From Eumeta japonica (Eukaryota > Arthropoda > Insecta > Lepidoptera > Psychidae), in contig BGZK01000497.1 in NCBI GenBank assembly GCA_005406025.1, positions 1 to 64,000 of the forward strand: a stretch of 64,000 nt of DNA. The letters run 5' to 3'. The translations under genes and the position numbers were made by a program. This document shows positions 1-10,705 of this stretch, in pieces; position 1 is the first letter of the stretch; each line of letters begins with the position of its first letter. The notes under the pieces are model-generated. The model was not told where the DNA came from. It saw only the letters and a list, made by a program, of their open reading frames with translations, and did not search any database.

Positions 1-224
1 ATATAATAAAAAAAATTGGTCCTCGATTGACTTGTAGAAAACCGTGCGCACAGATGAAAAAAACAAATGTAAAATAAACCAATATAAATAAAAACGAAAT
101 TTTAAAGTCAACATTGTAGCAATCACGAACTTCTTTGGCTTATAAGTGATTCCGAGAGAGACTTCGATGCTACTCTAATTTTTGTTATTTAAATCTTGTT
201 TTGGAACCGAAAAATTTATTCTGA

Positions 225-475
225 ACTAGGCGGACGAACGGATAGGCGCCGCGGGCTCGCAACAAAAAGCACTCCAATTTGAATTACAAACAGCCATCAA
301 TTCCGAATTCTGTTTGAGTGATGTGCTTAATTTACATTTGATAAGTTATCAATTACAAAGTTTGTGTAATCTCGGCCCGGGTACTGATTAATTAATTTTA
401 ATTCGTCAGGAAGGCGGCGAGGCGCGCGCGCCGCGGCCCGCGCGTCCGCCCGCGCCCATTGTTCAAATATGTACA
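225..475. promoter_or_regulatory. GC-rich non-coding island, candidate cis-regulatory element
   Basis: Two very GC-rich patches (about 230-265 and 405-465, the latter almost pure G+C) flank a mixed-sequence core in otherwise AT-rich DNA. The core carries a run of overlapping TAAT sites (GATTAATTAATTTTA, 385-399), the core recognised by homeodomain proteins. No splice-bounded open frame or repeat similarity to the rest of the window was seen. The pattern recurs in many other islands here. A regulatory role is inference; it could also be a non-coding exon. Confidence 0.3.
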
Positions 476-719
476 CTTACGCCACATTAGCTTTGTTAAT
501 TAACTAGTCAAGAAGTAGAACTTCACGGACGTCGATGGACATTGGAGCCTATCGAACACATGATCTGAAAGTTATTTCGTGATATGCTGCAATTAACGCG
601 GCAATGTGGAAATTAGCAACAGGGAGTAATAAATGATTTACATAGGATCTAGTATGGTATGAAAATCATATCAAACGACTGTCTCGAATGAGACAAAATT
701 AAAAAAAAATTAAATTACT

Positions 720-1693
720 TAAGGTCGGGTTGGAAATGTAGTAATTAATTTGGCTAAGGGAAATACTTCCAACAATACTACTAAAATGCGTAGTAGATTT
801 TGTAGATATTAAGATGGCGATAAAAATTTTTCGTGTTTTATAAGTAGAAAATTGCTGTAAAATCTTTTTGGTTGTGCTGTTTGTATCTGGCTAGTTATGA
901 TACTATTAAGTAAATGACATTTAAAAAAGAAAAATGAAAAGTATTTACTGTTTTTCTGTCCACCAAAATGAGTGAATCTAATGCAGAAATTCGATACATT
1001 TTGAAGTTTTATGACAAAAAAGGGAAAAATGCGACAAGAGCCGCAAAAAAATCTTTGACGTTTATGGACCTAATACAGTGTCGGTAAGAGTAGCGCAAAA
1101 CTCGTTCAAACATTTTCAGTTTGGTAATTTTGATATCAAAGATGAACATCGATCTTGTCGACCTGTTATGAATAAAGTCGATGCCATTTTGGAAAACGTA
1201 GAGTAAGATCGGCATATTAGTTCTTAGGATAAGGAAAAAGAGCTGGAGATCGACTGCAAAACAGCTTTGATCCATTCGAAAAAAGCTGGATACACATAAG
1301 CTCGATATTTGGGTTCCACACGAGCTCAATGAAAGAAGTCGAAAAAATCTTGCGCTCATTTGCAATTATCTCGGGAAACATAATGAAACCGAACCGTTTT
1401 TTAAAAGATTGATCACTGTGATCACTGGTGACGATAAATGGATTACCTACGACAAGAATGTGCGAAAAAGATCATGGTCAAAAGGCAAGCAAGCTTCACA
1501 GACTATAGCGAAATTCGGATTAACTCGCAAAAGTTGATGTTATATGTATGGTGGGATTGGAAGGGTTGGAAGCTCATTCATTATGAGCTTTAACCGCCGG
1601 GAAAATCATCAATTCTACTGTCAACAGCTCATGATATTCAAGCTAGATATATAAATATTGTGAAATAGATTTTATAATACATTATTGACCTTA
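720..1693 (+). mobile_element. mariner element, internally deleted (copy 1)
   Basis: The left end is AGGTCGGGTTGGAAATGTAG at 722, preceded by TA. The right end is TGACCT at 1686-1691, followed by TA, so a TA target duplication is plausible. The left end matches in inverted form the right end of the second mariner at 18491-18510, which supports these as the terminal repeats. The element is about 970 bp against roughly 1.3 kb for full-length mariners. The missing part is the 3' third of the transposase gene. It cannot move on its own. Confidence 0.8.
968..1660 (+). pseudogene. mariner (Tc1/mariner, DD34D) transposase pseudogene
   Basis: The frame opens with MSESNAEIRYILKFYDKKGK and is recognisable as mariner transposase through the helix-turn-helix region (VYGPNTVSVRVAQ, about 1060-1100) and the start of the catalytic domain (TGDDKWITYDKN, about 1424-1460). 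The first catalytic Asp is seen there. It is followed by a VWWDWKGW..IHYEL..PPGK block near 1540-1600. The reading needs several frame changes and has in-frame stops (for example TAG near 1203). The second catalytic motif HDNARPH is absent because the 3' part is deleted. By memory of the family it resembles the mellifera/irritans-type insect mariners. Confidence 0.8.
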
Positions 1694-2834
1694 TTCGGGT
1701 TCCTATAACATTTACATAAATAAATTAAAAATGAAATGAAATATTTGTCTTCATATTAGAGATTAGCTACGGCAATTACAAAAAATCCGTATTAAAATGT
1801 TTTGAAAAATAAATATTCACCGAATATTTATTTTTCAAAAATTTCAAAATATTTAGGTTAAGTTACCGTAGATAATGATTAAAGAGGTGTTGGGTATAGA
1901 TATGATAAGTTGTGAACTTTGCACGAAATTAGAATATAAAAGTGAATTTATCAAAATCAAAAACTCGTTTCAAATTTCCCAACAAAAGGTTCAAAATAAA
2001 AAAATGTATGAAAATCCTAAAACTGAATAATTTATGTAAATACTAATTTTATAAATCTATAAAGTGGCAATAATAATAGTACGACCTAAGATTTACTGAA
2101 AAGGTTATAATTTTCGAAATCAAAATAAGTGTAACAATTGTTTAGATCTGTTTAATAATACACTTAGGAATTTTCACAAATTGGCAGCACTTGTATCATT
2201 TTGGAGAGTTAGGGTTTTTTTTTTAGAATTCGTAAATCAAAGTAAAATAGGAACGAGGCAAAATAATAACTCATGTTTACAGGCAGCGCCATAAGTCGAG
2301 TGTACCTCAGAGGCCAACGCAGTTATACCATTTAGCATATTGTGTGTGCTCGAGGCTATCCTGAACTGTCGACGATTGTATCGGCAAATAACTGGATAAT
2401 AAACGCGATTGCAGTGCTATCAGGGAATAAAACAGTTTTGTTATCGTGTTTATTATTTCGATGAAATAAAATATGCATATAATTTGTGGATAAATTTAAT
2501 GAAAGATAGATTTACAAAAGGTATTTAAAACTGCGTTATGATGGGTATACCGATGGTATTCTCTGACGTCACTAATCCTGTATATATCTTTCAGAGATAA
2601 GTATTTCACACATACTATTCAGGGATCGCATCTCCACTGCATCGATTCTACTTTCACATTGCTCCTGCAATATTAACTGTCGTATATAAAAAATAGGAAC
2701 CAGGACTCCATTATGGATAGCCAAATATGATTATGGTGAGAACTATTTACAATTAATAACAGAAAACAAAACCCCATCCACTTCTTTCCGAATTGATTCT
2801 CCGTTTCTTCGTACTCACTTTACCATAAACAACC
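1694..2834. other. AT-rich DNA without recognised gene
   Basis: Plain AT-rich sequence. Apart from the hairpin at 1800-1840 I see no gene, RNA or clear repeat. A slightly more balanced stretch at about 2280-2420 shows no coding signature. Confidence 0.5.
1800..1840. repeat. Short perfect inverted repeat (19-bp arms, 3-base loop)
   Basis: The arms TTTTGAAAAATAAATATTC (1800-1818) and its exact complement (1822-1840) are separated by ACC. The arms are very AT-rich, so this may be no more than a cruciform-prone simple sequence or the residue of a MITE. Confidence 0.6.
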
Positions 2835-2839
2835 TACCC

Positions 2840-3140
2840 AAGCGGTGAGTAGAAGAATGAAGAATGAAGTAGAAGAATGAGTAGAAGCGGGAGAGATGAT
2901 TTTATCGGTAAGACACCACATCTCACAGAATACATACTTAAAGTAACAGCTCCCGCTATTGGGTTTCGTCCGGTGAATGAGAGTTCTGGTAGACCACTCT
3001 CCCTCCATCGCATGTTTTACGCTGTGGTGATTTCTTTGGGGTTACGAGTATCCATAGGTGGTTCCGAGAACAGAGATAAGTGCTCTCTGGTGATTTATAT
3101 GCTCGTTTACCGCTTAGAAATGCTATATGAGGCAAACCGT
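2840..3140 (+). repeat. Dispersed SINE-like repeat, copy A
   Basis: This stretch aligns by eye with 13130-13450 in the same orientation and with 33735-34020 and 58967-59200 in the opposite one. Shared blocks include CCGCTRTTGxxTTTCGTCC (near 2953), GAGAGTTC..GTRG.CCACTC (near 2980) and GGGTTACGAGT near 3040, with a TATGCTCGTTTRCC tail near 3098-3110. The family is common in lepidopteran genomes as I remember it. Its class (SINE or non-autonomous LINE tail) is not settled here. A frame across it (2877-3320) is incidental. The left edge is a short duplicated GTAGAAGAATGA run. Confidence 0.65.
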
Positions 3141-4415
3141 TTCATTTGTACAATTAACTCTGTCACTGTATGTATATATACCACATCTAAGCATCCTTTT
3201 GCTTCTTTTAAACACCATAACCTTCAATTGAAAATAACTTTCATAACACTTTTCGTATTAGAATTAGTGGTCCACATACACGAATTAAACATTGCCTTCG
3301 AGCCCCAATTCAATGCTTAGTCCTTCGGAGTAAATGTATATATATAATAAATAAATAGTGTATAATAAATATCGAAATAAATCTCTTTCTGATCATTCAT
3401 ACCAATGTAAAACGTTACTGTCACTCGTAACTATGAATACATTTTTGCTTTTTAATCTTATTTTTGAGTAGTAGCTATGAACTGCAAAATATCACCCAAC
3501 AAATATCACTGGTCCAGTCAAAATTGAAACTGCGCGATTCAAGCTATTTTGTAAGCATTGAATTCGATCATAATGACGTCAATTTTCAGAATTCCTTTCA
3601 ATCAATTTCGTTTCAAGAAATTTATCGATTGCTATACATTTTATTCTTTTAAATTAAATGTTTTCATACTACATTTTTTTTTGTTATCACTTCTTTAGAT
3701 CGAAAAATAAATTTAATATCTTCAATAACTGTACTTTTTAAGTATTTAACTTAAGCCGTACCTTACCTCACCGTACCGTACTTCATTGAGTCGAACAATT
3801 CAACTCAATCATGCACTTTGCGTGCTTTACACAGTTGCCTAGGAAATTAAGAATCTTTTCCACCAATTCTTTTTAAACTGAAATTTAACAAAAATACACT
3901 TTCAAAATAAAATTTACATTCTATGTCTTTTTCTTAACGGGTTTTAGCCCGAACAATCGTTAAAAAGACGACGTAGCACGCCCGAACAATTGTTTTTTAG
4001 CCTCCTGGACTTATCTATCTTTTACAGTGGACACAGAAATTTAATTGATTGTAAATAAAATTTAAAATTTAAATTTATTATTTTTTTTATCATAAAAATC
4101 TTGTAATTGCTACCTATTGTTTAGAGCTGAAAAATGTATGTCATACGAGTATTGCTAAACTTATGTTTTCACGAAATACTTTTATTTTTTTAATTACCTT
4201 ATATTTATCATAAAAAGCAATGTTTAGAGGGTCAATTTTCATTTTCAAATGCTTTTTTAGTTCATAAATCAAAAAATTCCAATAAAGCAACATTACTTAC
4301 AACATGCATTTATAAATAATTTGGTTTGATAAATTAAAACGATTTTTTGTATCTTTCATGCGAAACCATGGCCGATAACGAGTTAGAATATTCATAAGCC
4401 GAGTTAATTTCAGGA
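3141..4415. other. AT-rich DNA without recognised gene
   Basis: I see nothing codable here. Two imperfect direct repeats, GCCCGAACAATCGTT (about 3948) and GCCCGAACAATTGTT (about 3981), lie 33 bases apart. A small CTTACCTCACCGTACCGTAC run lies near 3763. Confidence 0.45.
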
Positions 4416-4419
4416 GTGG

Positions 4420-4625
4420 CGATCGCTAATGAGAAGTGTCGGTGCCGGCTCCGGGACAATGGATCTATAAATCGCGTGATCGCACACCCGCACCCCCGCG
4501 CACCCGCACTCTCGCACCCGCGCCGGCCGCCGGAATAACGCCGGTTCCTGATAAAAGTTAGTAGATGGCGCTCGTGCTCGGTTAATGTTCTGTTTGACGG
4601 CGAGGCAAACAATTTTTAATGTTTT
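4420..4625. promoter_or_regulatory. GC-rich non-coding island
   Basis: An abrupt GC-rich block in AT-rich surroundings, with a run of short CACCCG/CGCACC repeats at about 4485-4525 and CGGCCGCCGG at 4523-4533. Overlapping frames on the minus strand (4334-4612 and 4410-4715) lack any recognisable domain. The simple-repeat core and the similarity in style to the other islands favour a non-coding element. Confidence 0.3.
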
Positions 4626-5224
4626 AATGAGTCGCTCCCCATTCATTATTTCATAAAAAAAAATAAATGACGGATGAAAAGGTGCTTGCATAGTTGTCAC
4701 ATAATAGAGTGGCAATGTATTCGTTATATCATCATTGTATGTAAAATTGTTACTAACAGAATAATAACTACATTTTATTTTAAATTTGATACTTTCAAAA
4801 GGTCCAGATTATTAAGGCTATAACGGCAACAAAGATAGTATGAGGATTTGAGGATGAATTTCTTAGTACTTTGGGCTTGAAGTAACAAATAGAATACATT
4901 CGTTCGCTTTTACCAGCATGTGGTCTATGTTTTTTTAAATACGCAAATCCAGTTACTGTAAAAAACTTTTTTCATTAATGGAAAACAATTAAACAGGCGG
5001 ATAATGTACCGTTATAATATAAAGCTCCGATTTTGGCCAACGCACAACATCTCAATATGCAATATATTTTAAGTCTGGTCAAGTAATTTTCGGGTGACAG
5101 AAAAACAAGAAAACAGACATATAACATTTGGTTTAATATGTCGGTTGGGATTATATATATGTAGCCCACCAAGAATAATATGTTTCCTTTCGGTTAATCC
5201 TGTCTTAGAAGTTAAAGATTTAAA
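4626..5224. other. AT-rich DNA without recognised gene
   Basis: No supported feature. A 65-codon minus-strand frame at 4975-5172 has no domain or signal and is treated as chance. Confidence 0.45.
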
Positions 5225-5645
5225 GCCGCATCAATTCCGCCGCAAGGGCATAAGGGTTAATTAAAGCACCTACAAAACGTAAAGGAAATGAAACACAAGC
5301 GAAACACTAAAGGCTGCACTTCACATGCTCCCTCGTAAAAGTACCTCATTAATCCACAATCATAGCAAATGTAGTATAAGGAACGGCTTTGAGAGTTGTA
5401 ATAAAATCATTCCATTAAACGGCACGATCGTCCGGGGATTTGTTGGAACCCGTTATCCTTCGGGACTCAAAGGAAAAAAGGTCCAGTAATTTGTCTTTAC
5501 TTGGAGGATTTATGTCGGGATCACTCGCGCGGTGGCTCTGAGTCGGGTCCGAGACAGGCGCGCGCGCCGCCTGCCCCGGCCCGATACGGCCCAGGTGCCG
5601 CCATGACACTCCGCGCCGATATCGTCGATACCTTTGCAAGTAGAT
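5225..5645. promoter_or_regulatory. GC-rich non-coding island
   Basis: The GC-rich core is at about 5500-5620 (GGCGCGCGCGCCGCCTGCCC, 5556-5575), with a flank of mixed composition beginning with GCCGCATCAATTCCGCCGC at 5224. A minus-strand frame of 74 codons (5415-5639) is Arg/Pro-rich, as any frame through GC-rich sequence would be. No splice sites that would make an exon were recognised. Confidence 0.3.
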
Positions 5646-6822
5646 AAATCGTCGTGGAGTAGACGTTTGATGTTGTGAAGCATTAACTGATACTTGATAT
5701 CCTCAATACAATTATTTCACGACGTGAAACATAGTGAATTTTATCTGGCATTTATTATTGATTTTACATTGTACAATCACAAAAAAAAAATATATATAAT
5801 ATAAATATTTTGTTTAAGTAGATATTGATATATAAAAAAAAGTTTAGTAATATGTTAGAATATAGAGCCAAAAGTTGATATTGGTGTGTCCCAGCCCAGA
5901 GGTGTCTATAGATGAGGTCGGATCTGCGCTTTTTAAAATAAGAGACAATGATCCGGTTTGAAGTACTGTCGCGCTCTATTGAGTGCTCCGAGCTTTTTAA
6001 AGACTAGTTTTATTTAGCTCATGGATTTACTATCATTTAGATCGTGAAACTGCATGTTGTTAGATATCGAAACTCAGGTATATACAATCATTGGTGATGA
6101 CGTTCATATTTTTTAATACAGGGCTAGATTTATCATTGCTAATTCAACGAAACACAACTCAAAATTTATTATAAAATAAGGATGCTTAATTTGATTAGCA
6201 TAGTTGAGTTTCACAACGAGAATGTTTTATTGCCTCAATAAAAAAAAAAGAATTAAAAATGTACTTTTATAATTATTCGGATAAAAATGTCTTTAAATCG
6301 AAATCACACCTTAATTTTGACACGAATAAATCTGGACACTCCCCGGAAATTGTTTGATTTAACATTTTCAAATATGTATAAAGATTGGAATAACTTTTTG
6401 ATTTTTTGCTCTAATGATGTAATTTATCAGTGAGATTATTTAAAGTATAACTTCTAACCTATGTAAAAATATATGTAATAGTTTAAAAAGAACAATCGGA
6501 ATTTGTAATAAATCAATAAAAAAATATGTAAACGTTATCAATGTTTACTTTAATTTTACTGTTTTTCGTGTATGTATTCATAAATAATGACTAACTTCAT
6601 GATGTTAAACTTTTCCTTACTGTCTCTATTATGGAATATAAGAAAATTTTGCAATCTTTTTTTTTTCTCAAAAGAAGTAATTCTTCAAAAATTACAGTGC
6701 TTACAAGAATTGTTAAATTACTTTTTATTGCCTAACTTAATTTAACTTGTCCTTTCCGTTTCAAAATACATAACACAATAAGAAGTGAAAAAAAAAAATA
6801 CCTGGGCAGTTATCAAAGTTAA
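5646..6822. other. AT-rich DNA without recognised gene
   Basis: Poly-A and AT simple sequence alternates with unique sequence. A more balanced 130-base patch at about 5880-6005 shows no coding or repeat identity that I recognise. Confidence 0.45.
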
Positions 6823-6824
6823 TC

Positions 6825-7120
6825 AATTACTGTAACTCGACAGCAGCGGCGGCTGCCTCGAGCTTAACGCATCAAATCGCTTCACGGACATGCTCGTTAC
6901 GAAGTTTGAGTTATCTCGGATCTTCAAAGACGATCGGATTTCTGCTAAAGGCGGCCAGTTCTGATATGAAGTTTGCTCGCTTCTTTTGTGCCCGCAAAGC
7001 AGTGTTCGGAGACCGCTCTCTGTGAAGCTAGTCACGTTGTTTGAGATACGTCTGGAAGACTTATTTAAGGTCGAAATCGTCTTTACAGAAGCTATTGTTG
7101 AGCACGGCTCGTACAATTTT
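6825..7120. promoter_or_regulatory. Mixed-composition non-coding island
   Basis: A sharply bounded block of balanced base composition starting at GTTAATCAATTACTGTAACTC and CAGCAGCGGCGGCTGCCTCG (6841-6860). A 97-codon minus-strand frame (6823-7116) lacks any recognisable domain, and its end coincides with the composition boundary. Both a conserved regulatory element and a short unidentified exon are possible. Confidence 0.3.
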
Positions 7121-7359
7121 AGTGATCCTATAATATAATAAATATGTAAGTTTGTATGTTTTTAGCGTTTGTTATTAAATCACGCTTTAACGGCTAAACA
7201 GTGCTAACTGAAGCTTAACTGTGATTTATTGTAAACATCAGGATAATATAAAGCCTACATTTTACGAAGACATCAACTTTTGCTCGCGGCTTCGTTTGCG
7301 TGATCGTACAATGTATTATTTACTTATGCGCATTTGTTATTGCCAACAACAATGTTCAA

Positions 7360-7630
7360 GTTCAACAACGATTCGGGATTGGTATTGCGAGCGGGACCGG
7401 CATCGCGATCACGAGCGTAAGTAAGATCATATCATAACAAAAGATTAGCGGCGTTGCGTGTGTTTCCGGCTTATGAATATGAGTTCTTATGAAAGAATGA
7501 ATGAATGAAGGAATATGAGTACTTATGGCATAGACTTGGGAACGGGAGCGAGATCGGGATCGTGGTTGATAACGTTATCGATTCATAGAAAGAGACGAAA
7601 TAATTCGTTGCATACCCACGCGGGTGAAGC
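7360..7630 (+). repeat. Degenerate hexamer repeat (GGRAYN-like), locus 1
   Basis: The sequence drifts around a six-base purine-rich unit (GGGACCGGCATCGCGATCAC near 7394, GGGAGCGAGATCGGGATCG near 7544), including the palindrome GATAACGTTATC at 7568-7579. It closes on CCCACGCGGGTGAAGCCGCGGG (7615-7636). The closing motif resembles the one at 7940-7970, which shows that locus and this one belong to one family. Confidence 0.55.
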
Positions 7631-7639
7631 CGCGGGTGA

Positions 7640-7980
7640 ATTAAGTATATTTTGAAGAGAAACGGAATTTAGATTGGGACTAACATCGGAATCAAATTCA
7701 AATTCAAAATATCTTTATTTCATAGGTTATAATATAACACTTGAAGTACGTCATAACGTTTAAGGAATTTACAGTTTTTTTAATTGTTTCCACTGTTTTT
7801 TTTTAATTACCACTCGTTCTTGAGGCAGTTATTAAAATCGAAAGCGGAACTAGAACTGAAAACAAATGAAAGAACGTCATCGGGATCATTATTGACGGCA
7901 TGATTAATCGATGTAAAAAAATGAAAGAATTCATTCGATGTCCACGTAGGCGGAGTCGCGGGCAAAAGCCTAGTATTTTA
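7640..7980 (+). repeat. Degenerate hexamer repeat locus interrupted by a LINE-3'-end-like insertion
   Basis: The hexamer-type sequence (ATTGGGACTAACATCGGAATC) runs to about 7690 and resumes at about 7840 (GAAAGCGGAACTAGAACTG). It ends on CCACGTAGGCGGAGTCGCGG near 7944 and CAAAAGCCTAGT. In between, AAATTCAAATTCAAAATATC (7694) with CTTTATTTCATAGG resembles the very abundant lepidopteran sequence that forms 3' ends of some LINEs. The nesting suggests insertion into the older repeat. Confidence 0.5.
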
Positions 7981-8186
7981 AATTATTTCATATATCTCAT
8001 TTGGAAACGTCAGCATGTATTACGTAGAGTAGCTTTTAGAAATATTCACTGATTGTAACACTTATGACCCACGTTTAGATTCCTTTTCTTTTATTCCCAA
8101 CATAATGATTTTTTGTTTTTTTTTTAATATGTACACTTTTTGGTCTTAAGTATATTTCTAAGAAAGGCAAACTGCTCTGGAAGAAT

Positions 8187-8222
8187 ATTGCACGCCTCAC
8201 AAGCGGAGCGTTGAGGTGGTGC
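8187..8222 (+). repeat. Solo copy of the TGCACGCCTCAC module
   Basis: ATTGCACGCCTCACAAGCGG and the following 16 bases match 8510-8545 with two or three differences. This lone module lies about 320 bases upstream of the MITE-like element that carries the same end. It may be the left end of a second, truncated copy. Confidence 0.6.
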
Positions 8223-8511
8223 TTTCCTACTCTCGACATGTTAAATATAACCCAGTCTTATCAGTAAATATAAATGAGCATTTACTAATAAATAATTTTG
8301 GTACATTAAAATCAATCATTGTTGGACGTCCGTCAGTTTGTTTTTATGGATCCATGTATGTGGCAGAGAAATTGGTCGAAAATGTATCTTACCGGAATAC
8401 TTTTTTTTATTATATAAAATTATACCCTGTACTGATTCCTAGTTAATATTAGCGTTCTAGGTATTGTCGTTTAATTATAATTTACAAAAAAACTAAAAAA
8501 CGACTGTGTAT

Positions 8512-8745
8512 TGCACGCCTCACAGGCGGAGCGTTGAGGTGGTGTTTGTATATCTATATTTATATACAAATGAAGATTAGCCTTAAGCCATATGTGAAAA
8601 GTTGAGATCAGCGCATGCGCCATTATAAATATCTCACGAAATGGCGCGAAATTTGAATTTGATAAATCTTTTTTTGAAATTTCATTATCAAAAACTTTAT
8701 TGATTTTTTTTATTTTAGAAGTTAATGACCGCGGTGAGGCGTGCA
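8512..8745. mobile_element. MITE-like element with 12-bp perfect terminal inverted repeats
   Basis: The left end TGCACGCCTCAC (8512-8523) and the right end GTGAGGCGTGCA (8734-8745) are exact complements. Similarity continues for a few bases inward (AGGCGG against CGCGG). The 234-bp interior is AT-rich apart from GCGCATGCGCCATTATAAAT (8610-8629) and contains no gene. No target duplication could be confirmed. The size and ends fit a non-autonomous DNA transposon. Confidence 0.5.
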
Positions 8746-8974
8746 CTTTTGGAATTTTAGAATTTTTTGCTTAATCCGAAGCACATGCTGGTGAAATTGC
8801 CTCTTCAGGTCACAAATTACATAAAAGTGGTCAACTCGATAATTGTCATCGACTTAAAGATATATAATAATCACCCATGTGAAATAGATGTAATTTATAA
8901 TAATTAGGTTAACATTCTTGAAATCTCATCACTTCCACCCCATTTCATCGCACTTTCTGAACTAATACACTAAA

Positions 8975-9091
8975 ATGAAGTTTATTGCTTTACTGTTAAT
9001 TATTTCGACCGTGCTTGGAATTGTACTTGAGTGCACTGGGAACAATAACGACTGTAATCCTACATTCGCAGAGAGAACCGGTTTCGTATAA
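8975..9091 (+). CDS. Possible small secreted peptide or signal-peptide exon
   Basis: The ATG at 8975 is preceded by an A-rich context (CACTAAAATGA). It opens a 38-codon frame beginning MKFIALLLIISTVLGIVL, a textbook signal peptide: Lys at position 2, a hydrophobic core to about residue 18, then Glu-Cys-Thr-Gly. The short remainder has two cysteines (residues 20 and 27) and ends at TAA (9089-9091). A mature part of about 18 residues is short, so this could be the first coding exon of a longer cysteine-rich peptide. Possible weak donors are GTAATC (after ACGACT, near 9053) and GTATAA at the stop. No second exon was identified. The product is not recognised, and chance or a gene relic remain possible. 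Confidence 0.35.
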   Translation: MKFIALLLIISTVLGIVLECTGNNNDCNPTFAERTGFV

Positions 9092-10705
9092 CATATCTAC
9101 AGTCATATTGACCTTTTTATTTGATTTGGTTACTCTCATTCTAACTAGACAATTATATTATTTACCCAATATTAATGTTATGCATATGAGTATGCATACC
9201 GAATTACGGTGTTGACGTATCCATACTAGCTTTATTTTATTTTATTTGATCTATTTGTTCCAACAAACAGTGAACACAAATACTTATACACTAACATATA
9301 TTTGAAAATACGACTTTATTGTGTTTCAAACACCGTTAACCATAGATAGGTACATGTGGAGAAATCTTGATAAGTGGCTGTCTATAGATAAGAGAAATGA
9401 AATAACAGTAAAGTGATACACTCAAAAGGAAAATGAAGAAACAACTAAAATTAAGTAACAGAATTACATCATTGAATTTTTTTAAGGTTTCTAATATACA
9501 TTTTTTGAACCTACCAATGCGCACAGCCACTACATCGATAAAGGAAAAATTGTCATTTTAAATTTGTTACTATAAATACATAAAATACAAATTTATTATG
9601 GTCTTTGTTCCATTTAATCCAATTTTGAGTTTTATTTTTAAAAGTGGGTATTAAGGCATTTTACAACTTTAGTGGGAATGCATTTTTTTTTTGTATTAGG
9701 GAAAATAATTTCATATAAAGAAGACACAGCACTTTCAGCAGATTTTAATTGGAACAATTCACCTTAGTCAATATCTCCTAATTCCGTGTTAATAACTGAA
9801 TAATCTGTTTTATGAAAATTAAATTGAACTCTGACAATGTATAATAAAGTGGATGATGCACGTTTGGAGGTGCAAGCATGATGGGAGCGAGTCCTGTCCT
9901 TCAGTTTATAATATTAATAATAAATAAATCTAATCTAATAAATCATTTCTATTATTAAATTCATTAAAGTACACAATTTGTTAAACACAGGAAGTTAATT
10001 AAATATTTATTGGGTATGTAGTTCGTATTACAATCAATAGGTTCAAAATACGTGCCACTATTAAACAATTCTAATGTTAGCAGGTTATAATCTCCCACTA
10101 CGATTATATTATTGACATCTGGTGAAAGTGAGATAGTCAAAATAAGAAGTACATATATTTGAGTTGAAATTTTGTACGTGGCATTAATTACGTAATAGCA
10201 ATTGTGTATGCGCAGCTCAAGCGAAATTTAATTATTATTTGTTAGCGAATAATCTCCACCAAACAACCAGCACTTAATTGTTTGGCACCATACGCTCCAC
10301 AAGTAAGTTAATTCTTCCTTTTCCAATATATTCCACCTTGCATCATTTTTTGGGTTATTATTATTTTCATCATTAAATTTCATTTTACCTATAAATCATT
10401 ACTGCACTAAAATTTCATATTTGGTTTTTTAGCATCAGTCAACGGTGATTAAATGGCGTTAAGTATACATTCGCGTTAAGTATATATTTAAATTTTATTG
10501 TTTAAGTGCCTAGCGAACAGGTACACTTGTTATCTACTATCTACAGGTACTTTTACTTACTGAATTTTAGCGTACTCTACGTACACTTTAATACGATTCA
10601 TTTACCTTAGACTAAGTTAACGTACCTTGAATGTTTTGTTGTTTTGCTTTGACTTTCATGATTATGATTGAATGACGATTTATTGAAAAAGAATCCTTAA
10701 CATCG
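9092..10705. other. AT-rich DNA without recognised gene
   Basis: Mostly unique AT-rich sequence. TAAT/AATAAATAA-type simple sequence lies near 9918-9950. No gene, RNA or named repeat is supported. Confidence 0.45.

Noticed and set aside
2877..3320. 147-codon frame, the longest in the window
   Set aside because: Most of it lies in a dispersed SINE-like repeat found at four other places; no recognisable protein domain.
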